Of a stretch of 40,286 nt of DNA, positions 9,751 through 19,981 are shown in pieces (within the stretch, counting starts at the first letter, position 1; every line of letters begins with the position of its first letter). The translations under genes and the position numbers were made by a program. The notes beneath the pieces were generated by a model. It was not told where the DNA came from. It worked only from the letters and a program-made list of their open reading frames with translations, and made no database searches. Where the stretch lies: contig JAFZZK010000043.1 of assembly GCA_017615795.1 (NCBI GenBank), positions 1 to 40,286 on the forward strand. Reading direction: 5' to 3'. The DNA comes from Bacteroidales bacterium. Lineage in GTDB: Bacteria; Bacteroidota; Bacteroidia; Bacteroidales; WCHB1-69.

Positions 9751-9804
9751 ATGAAACGCTGTCGCAACATAAGGATCCCGAAAATCCCCACCATGTTTGA
9801 ATAA
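9751..9804 (+). CDS. Possible 17-residue coupled leader ORF
   Basis: An ATG three bases after the nadC stop opens a frame of 17 codons (MKRCRNIRIPKIPTMFE). Its TAA shares one base with the ATG of the next gene (TAATG). The arrangement would allow ribosomes to be handed on to the YihY gene. It may equally be a chance frame in a 56-base gap; the peptide matches nothing I recognise. Confidence 0.2.
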   Translation: MKRCRNIRIPKIPTMFE

Positions 9805-10790
9805 TGTTTCTGAGTGTCAAAGAAATACAGGACAAATTGCGGGCTTGGGGCGACAACCTCGAAAATGTGCCCGTTTTAGGCAAGTTGATCCTGAAGTCCA
9901 GGAAATTGACTTTGCCCGGATTTCAGCACATGCCTGTATATGATGTGATGGGTTTCTTCGCGCAATCGATGAGCAAAGGTGTGATTTTTCAGCGGGCCGC
10001 AGCGTTGACCTACCGGGTTTTCATCGCATTGGTGCCGATGATCATTGCCTTGTTTTCGGCCATCGCTTTTCTTGGAGAGAATGTGCAACAGGAGTTGATC
10101 TCGTTGTTGCATTCTCTGATACCCACTTATGCCTGGCCGGCCGTGGCCGATATCATCACGGGGGTGGTGACGGTGCAGAACGGCACCCTCTCCACACTGA
10201 TGCTGACATTCGGAATCTATTTCGGCGTGTTGTGCAGCAACGGTCTGCTCGCCGCCCTGGACACCTCGTATTTCAACGTCCAAAAACGAAGTTTTATTAG
10301 GCAGTTGTGGTTGAGTTTTGTCATCATGGTCGTGGGATTTTTTGCGATCATCTTGATATTGGGCTTGCTGATATTTTCATCCGTCCTGCTTGATTTTATA
10401 CATAACCGTCTGGGCACCCCCATTCGGGGCTATTTTTTCCTGGTGCATGGAATCAAGTGGATACTCGTGTTTGCCGCGCTCTATTTTTTGGTGAGTGCGT
10501 TGTATTACATCGCACCCGTTCAGAAAAGCAACTACCGGTTCTTTTCGGCGGGATCGTCCATGTGTACCATCTCGTTGGTCGTGATTCTGTGGGCGTTGAA
10601 TTTCTATTTTTCCCATTTCTCCAATTACAACCTCATTTATGGTTCTCTTGGAGCACTTTTTGCCATATTGTTGTGGATAAATTGGAGCTCTTTGGCTCTG
10701 TTGGTCGGATTTGATTTGAATGTCAGCATCGCCAAGGCCAAGGACGAAGGGGTTGAGAGAATCGAGAGTACCAAGATCCAAGACCCTTGA
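9804..10790 (+). CDS. YihY/virulence factor BrkB family inner membrane protein
   Basis: A 328-residue polytopic membrane protein of the YihY/BrkB family (formerly misnamed ribonuclease BN). The family signature RAAALTYRVFIALVPMIIAL lies near residue 63, and the C-terminal block YGSLGALFAILLWINWSSLA precedes LLVGFDLN near residue 305. Six hydrophobic segments are visible (around residues 70-90, 110-145, 168-195, 215-235, 245-265 and 280-310). The N-terminal 45 residues and the last 20 are cytosolic-looking and charged. The role of the family is not settled; transport or envelope functions have been proposed. It lies 56 bases after nadC. Confidence 0.9.
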   Translation: MFLSVKEIQDKLRAWGDNLENVPVLGKLILKSRKLTLPGFQHMPVYDVMGFFAQSMSKGVIFQRAAALTYRVFIALVPMIIALFSAIAFLGENVQQELISLLHSLIPTYAWPAVADIITGVVTVQNGTLSTLMLTFGIYFGVLCSNGLLAALDTSYFNVQKRSFIRQLWLSFVIMVVGFFAIILILGLLIFSSVLLDFIHNRLGTPIRGYFFLVHGIKWILVFAALYFLVSALYYIAPVQKSNYRFFSAGSSMCTISLVVILWALNFYFSHFSNYNLIYGSLGALFAILLWINWSSLALLVGFDLNVSIAKAKDEGVERIESTKIQDP

Positions 10791-10863
10791 TGCTGTTTGT
10801 CTGTGTAGAAAACATACAAAATAATATATATACAATTTTATTTAACTTACTACTATATCATTT

Positions 10864-11256
10864 ATGGAAGAACTGATTACACTGCTCATATTGTTGGGAA
10901 TATGGCTGGTTCCCAATATCATCAAAGCTGTTGCGGGCGAGAAGAAAAAGGTGGTCACACCTCCTCCATATAAAATGGAAAATGAGTCGGAAAAGTATGA
11001 GACGGGGACGTTCCAGAGAAGTGTTCGCGAAATGCAACAAACTGCGACAAATTCGCCAAACAAAACCGAATATTTCACGTATGAGACGATCGAACCCGAA
11101 ATAGGCGGAGAGGGGGATTCGCAGCCACAAGTTGTTGATCCTGTTTCGCAAATCGTTGATAATGAGATTGGAAAAATACCGGTTCTCGATTTTGACGAAA
11201 AAGAGCTCTATAAGGGCGTTATTTATTCAGAAATACTCAAAAGAAAATTTAGTTAA
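10864..11256 (+). CDS. Small membrane-anchored protein of unknown function
   Basis: A 130-residue protein with one N-terminal hydrophobic segment (LITLLILLGIWLVPNIIKAV, residues 4-23). A positively charged GEKKKVV and a long, polar, probably disordered middle follow. The C-terminus ELYKGVIYSEILKRKF resembles a short motif I recall at the end of uncharacterised Bacteroidales proteins of similar layout. The orientation is likely N-out with a cytosolic tail by the positive-inside rule. It lies 73 bases after the YihY gene in an AT-rich gap, with no clear promoter match. No function can be given. Confidence 0.65.
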   Translation: MEELITLLILLGIWLVPNIIKAVAGEKKKVVTPPPYKMENESEKYETGTFQRSVREMQQTATNSPNKTEYFTYETIEPEIGGEGDSQPQVVDPVSQIVDNEIGKIPVLDFDEKELYKGVIYSEILKRKFS

Positions 11257-11391
11257 CTGATAATCAATAATATATGTATTTTCAACAAGGTTGTTAGCAA
11301 TTAACGAAAAAACGAGGGCGCAAACAAACGATATTTTTTATATTTTAGCACCCTTAAAAATTTGCATAAATCTAATGTTTAATATAAAATA

Positions 11392-14300
11392 ATGGCTATG
11401 ATTAAAAAATTACTCTTAACACTCGGAGTGATCATTCTTTTCACAAGCGTAGCATTCTCGCAATCTTCTACGATTAAGGGAAAGGTCACAGACCAGACAG
11501 GAGAGCCCTTGGCATATACAAGGGTTTTGCTTCAGAATGGTGACAAGACCGTGAACATGGCTATGGCCGATGACAAGGGTGAGTACCAAATGTTTGGCGT
11601 TGAGGCAGGTACGTACGACTTGGTCGCCGACGCTCAGATGACTTGCAAGAAGTCACAAAGAAAGACGGATGTCAAGGTAGCCACCGGACAAGTGATGTTC
11701 GTCGACTTTTCCATTGACTGTGCCAGTGACTTGGACGAGGTGATTATCATCTACGAACCGCCTGTGTTCGACCAAGATAACACGAGTTCCACCACTCGTT
11801 TGAGCGGTGAGAACCTGAAGACGACGCCGGGTCGTTCCGTCACCAGTGCTTTGGCCAACTTGGAAGGTGTGTCGAGTGTGGACGGTGCTATGACCTCCGT
11901 TCGTGGTAACCGTTCCGACGGTCAGCAGACCATCGTCGACGGTGTCCGTGTCCGTGGTAGCGGCGGTGTCTCCATGGCATCCATCGAGGAAGCCCAGTTG
12001 ATTCAGGGTGGTATTCCCGCTGAATATGGTGACGGTACATCTTTTACTGTCATTACCACAAAGTCCGCTCCTAAGGATTTCCACGGCTCTGTTGAGCTCA
12101 GGGGTTCCATCGACGGCTACAACAACTTCTTGGGTGCAGTCTCCCTTTCCGGTCCGCTGTTGAAGGGCAAGACCAAAAAAGACCCCACCCGTATAGGTTT
12201 CCTCTTCAGCGGTGAGGTCTCCTACGACCATGACGCAGCTCCTGCCCGTGGCGGCACTTGGGAAGCCAACCAAGACGTGATTGACGAGCTTATCGCCCAT
12301 CCGTTGCGTTATAGCAACGAAGAGTATGGCGCTTTCTACCAAGAGGGCAGCTACCTGACCAGCGAGTCTTTCCACAAACGCCGTGTCCGTAAGAACGCCG
12401 GCAGCTGGGACTACCTCGGACAACTCAAGTTCGACTTCCAATTGGGCAAGAAACACAACGTCAGACTCTCTCTCGGTGGATCTTATGAGTATGTGAAACA
12501 AAGATCATGGAGCACCACGTATGCTTTGTTCAACGTGGAGAACAATCCTATCGCCACCCAGGGTACCATGCGTGTGAACGCCCGTTTGAACCACCGTGTC
12601 TTCACCGACACCACGGGTAACGGCATCCTGAAGAACGTCATGTATGACATCAACGCAAACTACACCCGTGTGGATGGCAGATCCTACTCTCCGCAACATA
12701 AGGACAGACTCTTTGAATATGGCTATGTGGGCCAGTTCAACACCACCAAGGTGAGAAGCTACTCCTACACTGATGAACTTGATATTCCGTTAGAGGATGG
12801 TTCCAGTATGACAATTTATGGTGTCAATGAGTTCCAGGGTTGGTATGACTCCGTTGTGACTTTCAAAGTTAATCCGGATTATAATGTCAACCCCATCCTC
12901 GCCCAATACAACCTCAATTTGCTTGAGCAATTCCCGTTGGAGGATCTCTATAGCTATTTCGGCTATACCGTTCCTTTCGACTTGGACATGTACCAGACTT
13001 TCGGTGGTCTCCGCAATGGCGACACCCCCGACCTCATCTATTCCATGTACTATTCCCCGGGTCATGTCTATGGCAGCTACAGCAAGTCACAGACCGAGCA
13101 AATCGGCTTGAAGGCCAGCATCTCCATGAACATCCAAAACCACGAGCTTAAGTTCGGTTACGACTTTGAGAAGCTGACTTATCGTGGCTATGGCATCGCT
13201 CCTATCACCTTGTGGACTTTGATGCGTAACCAAGCCAACTCCCATATTGGCGAGCTTGACAAAGATCACCCCATCGTTACCGACGATGGCGAGCAATTCA
13301 CGGTTGACTACAACCGCTTGATCAGCCTCTCCGACCAGACTGTTTTCGACAGAAATATCCGTACTGAGTTGGGCCTTGATCCTAATGGTGACGACTGGAT
13401 CGACATTGACAGCTATGATCCCAGCACTTTCGACATCAGCATGTTCTCTGCCGAAGACCTCTTGTTAGGTACCTCTTCCGGTTCCAATCCGCTGGTCAGC
13501 TACTATGGCTACGACTATACGGGTGCCAAGACCCACAAAAAGACCACTATTGACGACTTTTTCAATGGTGTTGACAAGTATGGTCAAAAAACATACAACA
13601 TTGGTGCTTACGAACCTATCTACATGGCATTCTATGTCCAAGACAAGTTCGCCATCAACTCCTTGTTGTTCAATGTCGGTTTGCGTGTCGACCGTTTCGA
13701 TGCTAACCAACAGGTCTTGAAAGATCCGTATCTGTTCCGCGAAGCCTACACCGTTGCCGAATTGCGCAACATCAACAAAGACATTAATTTCGTGGGCAAC
13801 GCTCAAGACAACTGGGTGGTTTACTACTCCGGCAACGATGTCTACATGAGCGAAGCTGACATCCAGGGTGGAGAGCTGAACTCCACATCCATCGTGGGTT
13901 ACCGTAGTGGTGACACCTGGTACGACGCTGCCGGTAACGAGGTCACTGACCCGGAAACAGACCTTTCCCTCTATGTCAACGGTCCTATCTTGAAGAACCC
14001 GCTTTTCAACGAGAACAACGAACTTATCAGCGGTATCACCAAGGTTGAGTCCGGCGCTTTCACCGACTATAAAGCGCAATGGTCCGTGATGCCCCGTATC
14101 TCCTTCTCCTTCCCGGTGTCCGACAACTCCCTGTTCTATGCTCACTATAACATCATTACCTCTCGTCCGACGAACTTGCAGATTTCCCCGGTTGACTATC
14201 TCTTCATCTCCAAGAGAAATTCTGCCAACGATATTATCAACAACCCGAACATGAAACCGCAACAGTCCATCGACTATGAAATCGGTTTCCGTCAGAAGAT

Positions 14301-15204
14301 TGGTGCCAAGTCCGCTATCAGTATCAGCGCTTACTATTCTGAGAAACGTAACCAGATTCAATCCTATCGTTTCTCCGGTGCATATCCGAACACCTATTAT
14401 TCTTACCAGAACATCGACTTCGGTACAGTTCAAGGTGTGACCTTCTCCTATAGAATGAACAGAACCAAGAACCTCACCCTCTCCGCCAACTATACGTTGC
14501 AATATGCAAAGGGTACCGGTTCCGGAAGTACTTCCCAGTTGAACATTCTTGCTGCCGGCCAGCCGAACTTGAGAACGCTGACCAACCTTTCTTTCGACCA
14601 AAGACACAGCATTGGTGTCAACCTCGACTATCGTTTTGGCGATGGTGTTGAGTATGACGGTCCGAAAGGCAAGAAGGAAATCATGGGTGAAGACGGCAAG
14701 CCGACCATCAAGGAAATCCAATGGCTCGCCAACACAGGTATCTCCCTTCTGTTCTCCGCTCGTTCCGGAACGCCCTACACCCGTTCCAGCACTCCGTATT
14801 CCACGATCGTTAGCGGTACTGCCTCCCAGCTCGCTGGTTCCATCAACGGTTCCAACACCCCGTGGCAATTCCAGGCTGACCTTCGTATCGACAAGACCTT
14901 CGTGTTCAACATGAACAAGAACGCCAAGGACAAAGACGGCAACGCCAAGTCCGCGAAACCCGGTTATCTGACGGTCTATCTTGACATCCAGAACCTCTTC
15001 AATTTCAAGAATGTGATTTCCGTGTATGACTACACCGGCAACCCTGACGACGATGGTTACCTCTCCGCTGCTGAATATCAGCAAGCTATCAACTCCCAGG
15101 TGTATGTACCCTCCTACATTAACTACTATCAGATGAGAGTGCAAAATCCGTACAACTACAGCCGTCCTATCCGTGTCAGCTTAGGTGTCCAATTCGGTTT
15201 TTAA
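11392..15204 (+). CDS. TonB-dependent-receptor-like outer membrane protein
   Basis: A 1270-residue outer membrane protein. A signal peptide (MAMIKKLLLTLGVIILFTSVAFSQ) is followed by a carboxypeptidase-regulatory-like beta-sandwich (STIKGKVTDQTGEPLAYTRV to about residue 115). A TonB-box-like DLDEVIIIYEPP (about residues 113-124) precedes the plug domain, which carries TPGRSVTSALANLEGVSSVD and IEEAQLIQGGIPAEYGDG. A long beta-barrel follows, ending in VSLGVQFGF; the C-terminal Phe suits insertion by the BAM complex. No SusD-like gene is adjacent, so this is not an ordinary polysaccharide-utilisation pair. Instead it is 26 bases upstream of the giant secreted protein and then a PorV-like gene. 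By eye its Arg and Gly codons (CGT, AGA, GGT) suggest high expression. The start could also be the ATG at 11398. Confidence 0.88.
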   Translation: MAMIKKLLLTLGVIILFTSVAFSQSSTIKGKVTDQTGEPLAYTRVLLQNGDKTVNMAMADDKGEYQMFGVEAGTYDLVADAQMTCKKSQRKTDVKVATGQVMFVDFSIDCASDLDEVIIIYEPPVFDQDNTSSTTRLSGENLKTTPGRSVTSALANLEGVSSVDGAMTSVRGNRSDGQQTIVDGVRVRGSGGVSMASIEEAQLIQGGIPAEYGDGTSFTVITTKSAPKDFHGSVELRGSIDGYNNFLGAVSLSGPLLKGKTKKDPTRIGFLFSGEVSYDHDAAPARGGTWEANQDVIDELIAHPLRYSNEEYGAFYQEGSYLTSESFHKRRVRKNAGSWDYLGQLKFDFQLGKKHNVRLSLGGSYEYVKQRSWSTTYALFNVENNPIATQGTMRVNARLNHRVFTDTTGNGILKNVMYDINANYTRVDGRSYSPQHKDRLFEYGYVGQFNTTKVRSYSYTDELDIPLEDGSSMTIYGVNEFQGWYDSVVTFKVNPDYNVNPILAQYNLNLLEQFPLEDLYSYFGYTVPFDLDMYQTFGGLRNGDTPDLIYSMYYSPGHVYGSYSKSQTEQIGLKASISMNIQNHELKFGYDFEKLTYRGYGIAPITLWTLMRNQANSHIGELDKDHPIVTDDGEQFTVDYNRLISLSDQTVFDRNIRTELGLDPNGDDWIDIDSYDPSTFDISMFSAEDLLLGTSSGSNPLVSYYGYDYTGAKTHKKTTIDDFFNGVDKYGQKTYNIGAYEPIYMAFYVQDKFAINSLLFNVGLRVDRFDANQQVLKDPYLFREAYTVAELRNINKDINFVGNAQDNWVVYYSGNDVYMSEADIQGGELNSTSIVGYRSGDTWYDAAGNEVTDPETDLSLYVNGPILKNPLFNENNELISGITKVESGAFTDYKAQWSVMPRISFSFPVSDNSLFYAHYNIITSRPTNLQISPVDYLFISKRNSANDIINNPNMKPQQSIDYEIGFRQKIGAKSAISISAYYSEKRNQIQSYRFSGAYPNTYYSYQNIDFGTVQGVTFSYRMNRTKNLTLSANYTLQYAKGTGSGSTSQLNILAAGQPNLRTLTNLSFDQRHSIGVNLDYRFGDGVEYDGPKGKKEIMGEDGKPTIKEIQWLANTGISLLFSARSGTPYTRSSTPYSTIVSGTASQLAGSINGSNTPWQFQADLRIDKTFVFNMNKNAKDKDGNAKSAKPGYLTVYLDIQNLFNFKNVISVYDYTGNPDDDGYLSAAEYQQAINSQVYVPSYINYYQMRVQNPYNYSRPIRVSLGVQFGF

Positions 15205-15230
15205 TGGTTTGATATAAAAAAGATAGAAAT

Positions 15231-18200
15231 ATGAAAAATAATAACAAAATTTTCTGCTTGATGCTCCTGATAGCATGTCTGTTCGTAGGATCAGTACATG
15301 CTGAAAAGCAAAAGGGAGTTGTTCGTAAATCTTCCACACCGAAGGACGAGTCGGCCACCTGCCTTCCGGCAAGTAGCTCCAACGAGTTGACGGTGAACAA
15401 TGTTCGTGCTTACTTGGAAACCGGTGGTACCATGTGGTTTAAGGAGGTCGCTGAATATGAGGTTCCGAGAGGTTCCGGCAAGACTTCCATGTTCAGTGCC
15501 GGTTTGTGGATCGGCGGTCGTGACATCAACGGCCAGCTTAAGTTGGCAGCCGTCCGTTTCAGACAAGTGGGTGATGACTATTGGACAGGCCCTCTGAAAA
15601 TTCAAGGCGCCAGTACAACGCAAACAATGTGTATCAAATTCGATAAGCTCTTCAAAATCACTCGTGCCGAAGTTGACGAACACATCTCCAGCCATGGAAC
15701 ATCCGGTTATGTGATGCCTTCCAGCATCGCCAACTGGCCAGCTCATGGTGACGAAGGTTACTCCTATTACCTGGCACCTTTTAAAGATGTCAATGGGAAT
15801 GGCGTTTATGATCCCGCAACCGGTGATTATCCTTACTATGATATCAATAACGACCTTTGTCCGTGGACGGAGGACAATATTGCGGCTGCGGCAGCACACA
15901 CCTTGCCCCGTACTCCGGAGGACGTTTTGTACTATGGCGACGACTGGCACAATTCCAACGGTATGATTTATGCCGACCATGTGCTGAAAGGTGACGAGAC
16001 GCTGTTTTGGATTTTCAACGACAACGCCGGTGCCCACACCGAGTCCAGCGGTAGCCCTATCGGCCTTGAAATCCGTGGACAGGCTTTCGGCTTTGCTACC
16101 AACGACGAACTCAACAACATGACGTTCTACTCTTACGAGATTATTAACCGTTCCACCTATACTCTTACCAACACTTTCTTCTCCCAATGGGTTGACCCTG
16201 ACTTGGGTTATGCAAAGGATGACTATGTAGGTTGTGACGTTGCCCGTGGTCTTGGCTATTGCTATAACGGTTCCAATGTCGACGGTACAGGTCAAATCGA
16301 GGCTTACGGCGACCAACCGCCTGCCGTGGGTGTCGACTTCTTCCAAGGCCCGTACATGGATCCCGACAACCGCGATAACCCCAAGTTCTATGCTGACAGT
16401 GCCTCTTTCCCGGGCTATTGCGACAGATTCCTCAGAAGTGCCTTTGTTCAAGACCAGATGGCTATCAATGGTGTCAACTTTGGTGACCAGATTACTGATA
16501 ACGAGCGTTTCGGTATGAGACGTTTCGTGTATCACAATAATGACAATTCTGTGACGGGTGACCCGAGAGTGGCTTTCGAGTATTATAACATGCTGCAAGG
16601 TGTCTGGAAAGACAATACCAAAATGAAATATGGTGGTAATGCCCATAGTTCCAATGGCGGTAATGGACCAGACTGTGACTTCATGTTCCCGGCTCTTTCC
16701 GATGTCTGTAACTGGGGTACCCAAGGTGTTGACCCTGTTCCCAGCCAGTATGGTTCCGATGGTTGGACCGAAGCCAATGTGGGCAACGCTCCCCAAGACC
16801 GTCGTTTCATGCAGTCTGCTGGACCGTTCACCCTCAAACCCGGTTCTGTCAACTATATTACCGTTGGTATTCCTTGGGCAAGAGCTTCCCAGGGTGGTGC
16901 CCAGGCTTCCGTTGAGTTGCTGAAACTCGCTGACGACAAGTGTCAGTCCCTCTTCGAGAACTGCTTCAAGACCCTTGACGGTCCTGATGCTCCGGATATC
17001 ACCATCCGCGAACTCGAGAACGAGCTCATCCTCTATATCTCCAACGAGGATAAAAACAGCAACAACTTCCACGAATCCTATAAAGAGCTGGATCCTCAAA
17101 TTCCACACACTCTTACCAGAACAACCCTTATAAGCACACATGACACGGTTTATTCCTATCATGCTGACGGCACTCCTGACACCATCATAACCGAGACCAT
17201 TGCTCCGGTATCTGTATATGACACGCTTTCCACGTCAGATCGTCAATATAAATTCCAGGGTTATCAAATCTATCAATTGGCTAGTTCTTCTGTCAGCGTC
17301 ACTGACCTCAACGATGCAAGCAAGGCCATTTTGATCGGTCAATGCGACATTGAGGATGAAGCGGGTCAACTCATAAACTGGGTTTACAACGAAGCTCTCG
17401 CTTCCTCTGTCGCTACTGAAATGGTGAACGGAAGCAATACAGGTATCTTCCACTCCTTCCGTGTGACGGAAGACAAGTTCGCTACAGGTACCAACAAACA
17501 GCTTGTCAACCACAAACAGTATTACTTCCTTGTCTTGGCTTATGGCTACAACTGCTATAAGGAATTTAAGATGGAAACCGACTATCTCGATGGTCAGAAA
17601 ACACCGTATCTCGCTGGACGTCGTAATATCAAGGTCTACACCGGTACACCGCACAAACCTGTCAACGACATTCTGCATGCCAAATATGGTGACCAACCGA
17701 TGATTACCCGTCTCGAAGGACAAGGCAACGGAGGTTTATTCCTCGACATGACGGAGGAAAGCCGCGATAATATCCTTGCTAACAACACTTACAATAATAT
17801 TCAGTACAAGAACAATTACGGGCCGCTGAACATTCAAGTCATTGACCCGTTACAAGTGAAGCCGTACGACTATTACATCAAGTTCCTGCCCAACTCTGTA
17901 AGTGAGGATGTGAACGACAGTACGGAATGGCAGCTGATTATTTCTGACGAAATCTCTGATGAGGAACTCGCGGAAATCGGCATTTCTCGTGTTACTACGG
18001 CAGGTCTTCCCATTAGTATGACCAATGAACAACTCTTCCTTGATCTTGGTATTTCTGTTTCATTGAAGAATGCCCAATTTAAGATCTATCAAAAAGATCT
18101 TGACGATTATGTTGCTAGTAGTGCCAATGGCTACAATTTCAGCAACCTGCATAAATTTGGTCAAGTTGACTTCGTGGGTTCTTCCATTGACTTCAATGGC

Positions 18201-19952
18201 GGTTCCGCTTGGTTGTCAGGTGTCGTCGATATCGAAGGCGACTATCCTGCCAACTGGATTCACTCCGGTCAGTATTCCACAGGTAAATGGTACGATTGGG
18301 CTTTTCATGGTCATACTGACGGCCAGGATGGTGCTGAAGATGAATATGCAAAATGGCGTACTGAAGATGCATGCATGATTGTTCCTGAAGGTGTTCTGAA
18401 TGATAATGAAACCAGCCGTGCATTCAAAGATCCGAATCAACAGTTTGAGAATATCATTGGTGGCACATGGTCTCCCTATGTGCTTTCCTCTCCGTATGAT
18501 GGTGGTCCTCAGGCCCGTTATATTGTGACTGATGATCAGCTTTTTGAAAGTCCGGGAGGACAACCTCTGCCTACTTACTTTAGTTTCCTCTTTTCAGATA
18601 TGACTGCTGTGCCAAGACGTGCCGGTTATAACCAGACTATGACCAACCTCTATTCTGTGGATATCGTACTTACTCCTGACAAGAGCAAATGGACCCGTGC
18701 CATCGTTCTCGAAGCTGGTGATGCATCCGCTGACGCCAACTATATTGTCAACCAGGATTTCCATGGCACTATCTATCATAATATTCGTCACGAGCCGAAG
18801 AAATGTCCTTCTGTTGACAAATACGGCATTCCAGAGACAAATCCTGCACAAGGTCAAGAGACTGGTTTTGGCTGGTTCCCCGGTTATGCGATCAATGTGG
18901 AAACCGGCGAACGCCTGAACATCATGTTTGCAGAGAATTCCGCTGACACCCTGAATCATGGTAACGACATGATCTTCAATCCGACGGATGTCTATGCATA
19001 CTATCGCAATTTGCAGACTGGAGAGCTTATTCTCGATGAAGAGACGGGCAAGCCCATCGCTATGAGCGAGACAAGGTACAATGAATTCCGTGATGCATAC
19101 GGTGTCTTATTCGGTGAGCCTCTCAATGGCGGTCGCCACTACATATATGTGGTGGGCAGTTCCGGAAACACCTGTAGCATGCCCTATTATTCCAGCTCCC
19201 GTAAGCGTAACTTTAATGATGGCGGCACGGTGTGGCAGGGTAATGGCGGCACTATTGAAGGCACAAATCTGCCTTTCTATGACTGTGGTCCTTATGACGA
19301 AGGTACTTGGTTGAAGGCTAAATTCAACTCTTTCGTCAATATTACCAATATGTCTGACTATGGCAGAATGCGTCAGAAGATGCAGTTGTTCAACAATGTG
19401 ATGTGGACCAGCATTCCGATGCAGACCATCAACCGCGAAGAAGATTGGCTTTCCAGCGATGCGACTATTAAGATTCGTGTCTCCCGTCCGTATTTGAGAT
19501 ATTCCTCTCGTTGGTACAATGATCCGTCAGAGTCTCCTAACGCTTCTTTAAACGATGGTTATCCTTTGTATCAATTTACGACGAAGAACCTTGTTCCTAC
19601 AAAGGTTGAGTCTGCTGAGGAGATTCAAACGGTCCTTGACGAAATCAATATTGTCCCCAATCCTTACTATGGTTTCTCCCAATACGAACATAACGCTTTG
19701 GAGAACTATGTGAGAATTGTGAATCTTCCGGCCAAATGTACGATTTCCATTTATACCGTCAATGGTACGCTCATCAGGACACTCACCAAGGGTGACGCTG
19801 GTTCGTCTTACGTGCAGTGGGATCTCAAGAACCACGCTAACATCCCCATCTCCGGTGGTGTGTATATCATCCATGTCAAGGCCGACGGCATCGGCGAAAG
19901 AACCCTCAAGTTCTTCTGTGCAATGCGTCCTACCGACTTAAATGGTTTCTAA
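15231..19952 (+). CDS. Giant secreted protein with T9SS-type C-terminal domain
   Basis: A 1573-residue protein with a signal peptide (ILMLL-type core within NNKIFCLMLLIACLFVGSVHA, cleavage near residue 24). The N-terminal third carries blocks that I recall from type IX secretion cargo in Bacteroidota: MFSAGLWIGGRDINGQLKLA, FGFATNDELNNMTFYSYEII and DDYVGCDVARGLGYCYNG. A calcium-loop-like DVNGNGVYDPATGDYP lies near residue 186. The middle is beta-rich and unrecognised. The last 100 residues resemble a T9SS sorting domain: IVPNPYYGFSQYE from residue 1474, ISIYTVNGTLIRTL, then SGGVYIIHV. Unusually, about ten residues (CAMRPTDLNGF) extend beyond the last strand. The protein is probably displayed on or released from the cell surface. 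It lies between the TonB-type gene and the PorV-like gene, with gaps of 26 and 29 bases. The function is unknown. Confidence 0.88.
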   Translation: MKNNNKIFCLMLLIACLFVGSVHAEKQKGVVRKSSTPKDESATCLPASSSNELTVNNVRAYLETGGTMWFKEVAEYEVPRGSGKTSMFSAGLWIGGRDINGQLKLAAVRFRQVGDDYWTGPLKIQGASTTQTMCIKFDKLFKITRAEVDEHISSHGTSGYVMPSSIANWPAHGDEGYSYYLAPFKDVNGNGVYDPATGDYPYYDINNDLCPWTEDNIAAAAAHTLPRTPEDVLYYGDDWHNSNGMIYADHVLKGDETLFWIFNDNAGAHTESSGSPIGLEIRGQAFGFATNDELNNMTFYSYEIINRSTYTLTNTFFSQWVDPDLGYAKDDYVGCDVARGLGYCYNGSNVDGTGQIEAYGDQPPAVGVDFFQGPYMDPDNRDNPKFYADSASFPGYCDRFLRSAFVQDQMAINGVNFGDQITDNERFGMRRFVYHNNDNSVTGDPRVAFEYYNMLQGVWKDNTKMKYGGNAHSSNGGNGPDCDFMFPALSDVCNWGTQGVDPVPSQYGSDGWTEANVGNAPQDRRFMQSAGPFTLKPGSVNYITVGIPWARASQGGAQASVELLKLADDKCQSLFENCFKTLDGPDAPDITIRELENELILYISNEDKNSNNFHESYKELDPQIPHTLTRTTLISTHDTVYSYHADGTPDTIITETIAPVSVYDTLSTSDRQYKFQGYQIYQLASSSVSVTDLNDASKAILIGQCDIEDEAGQLINWVYNEALASSVATEMVNGSNTGIFHSFRVTEDKFATGTNKQLVNHKQYYFLVLAYGYNCYKEFKMETDYLDGQKTPYLAGRRNIKVYTGTPHKPVNDILHAKYGDQPMITRLEGQGNGGLFLDMTEESRDNILANNTYNNIQYKNNYGPLNIQVIDPLQVKPYDYYIKFLPNSVSEDVNDSTEWQLIISDEISDEELAEIGISRVTTAGLPISMTNEQLFLDLGISVSLKNAQFKIYQKDLDDYVASSANGYNFSNLHKFGQVDFVGSSIDFNGGSAWLSGVVDIEGDYPANWIHSGQYSTGKWYDWAFHGHTDGQDGAEDEYAKWRTEDACMIVPEGVLNDNETSRAFKDPNQQFENIIGGTWSPYVLSSPYDGGPQARYIVTDDQLFESPGGQPLPTYFSFLFSDMTAVPRRAGYNQTMTNLYSVDIVLTPDKSKWTRAIVLEAGDASADANYIVNQDFHGTIYHNIRHEPKKCPSVDKYGIPETNPAQGQETGFGWFPGYAINVETGERLNIMFAENSADTLNHGNDMIFNPTDVYAYYRNLQTGELILDEETGKPIAMSETRYNEFRDAYGVLFGEPLNGGRHYIYVVGSSGNTCSMPYYSSSRKRNFNDGGTVWQGNGGTIEGTNLPFYDCGPYDEGTWLKAKFNSFVNITNMSDYGRMRQKMQLFNNVMWTSIPMQTINREEDWLSSDATIKIRVSRPYLRYSSRWYNDPSESPNASLNDGYPLYQFTTKNLVPTKVESAEEIQTVLDEINIVPNPYYGFSQYEHNALENYVRIVNLPAKCTISIYTVNGTLIRTLTKGDAGSSYVQWDLKNHANIPISGGVYIIHVKADGIGERTLKFFCAMRPTDLNGF

Positions 19953-19981
19953 AATTATCAACATTGTAAAAAACAAGGAAT

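Noticed and set aside
13465-15144. Long open frame (559 codons) on the minus strand within the TonB-type gene
   Set aside because: It is a mirror of the plus-strand gene caused by its biased codons. The translation is Val/Gly/Thr-rich with no recognisable motif, and the plus-strand gene has clear domains.
15291-17162. 623-codon minus-strand frame inside the giant secreted protein gene
   Set aside because: Same mirror effect; there is no signal or domain, and the forward frame has family signatures throughout.
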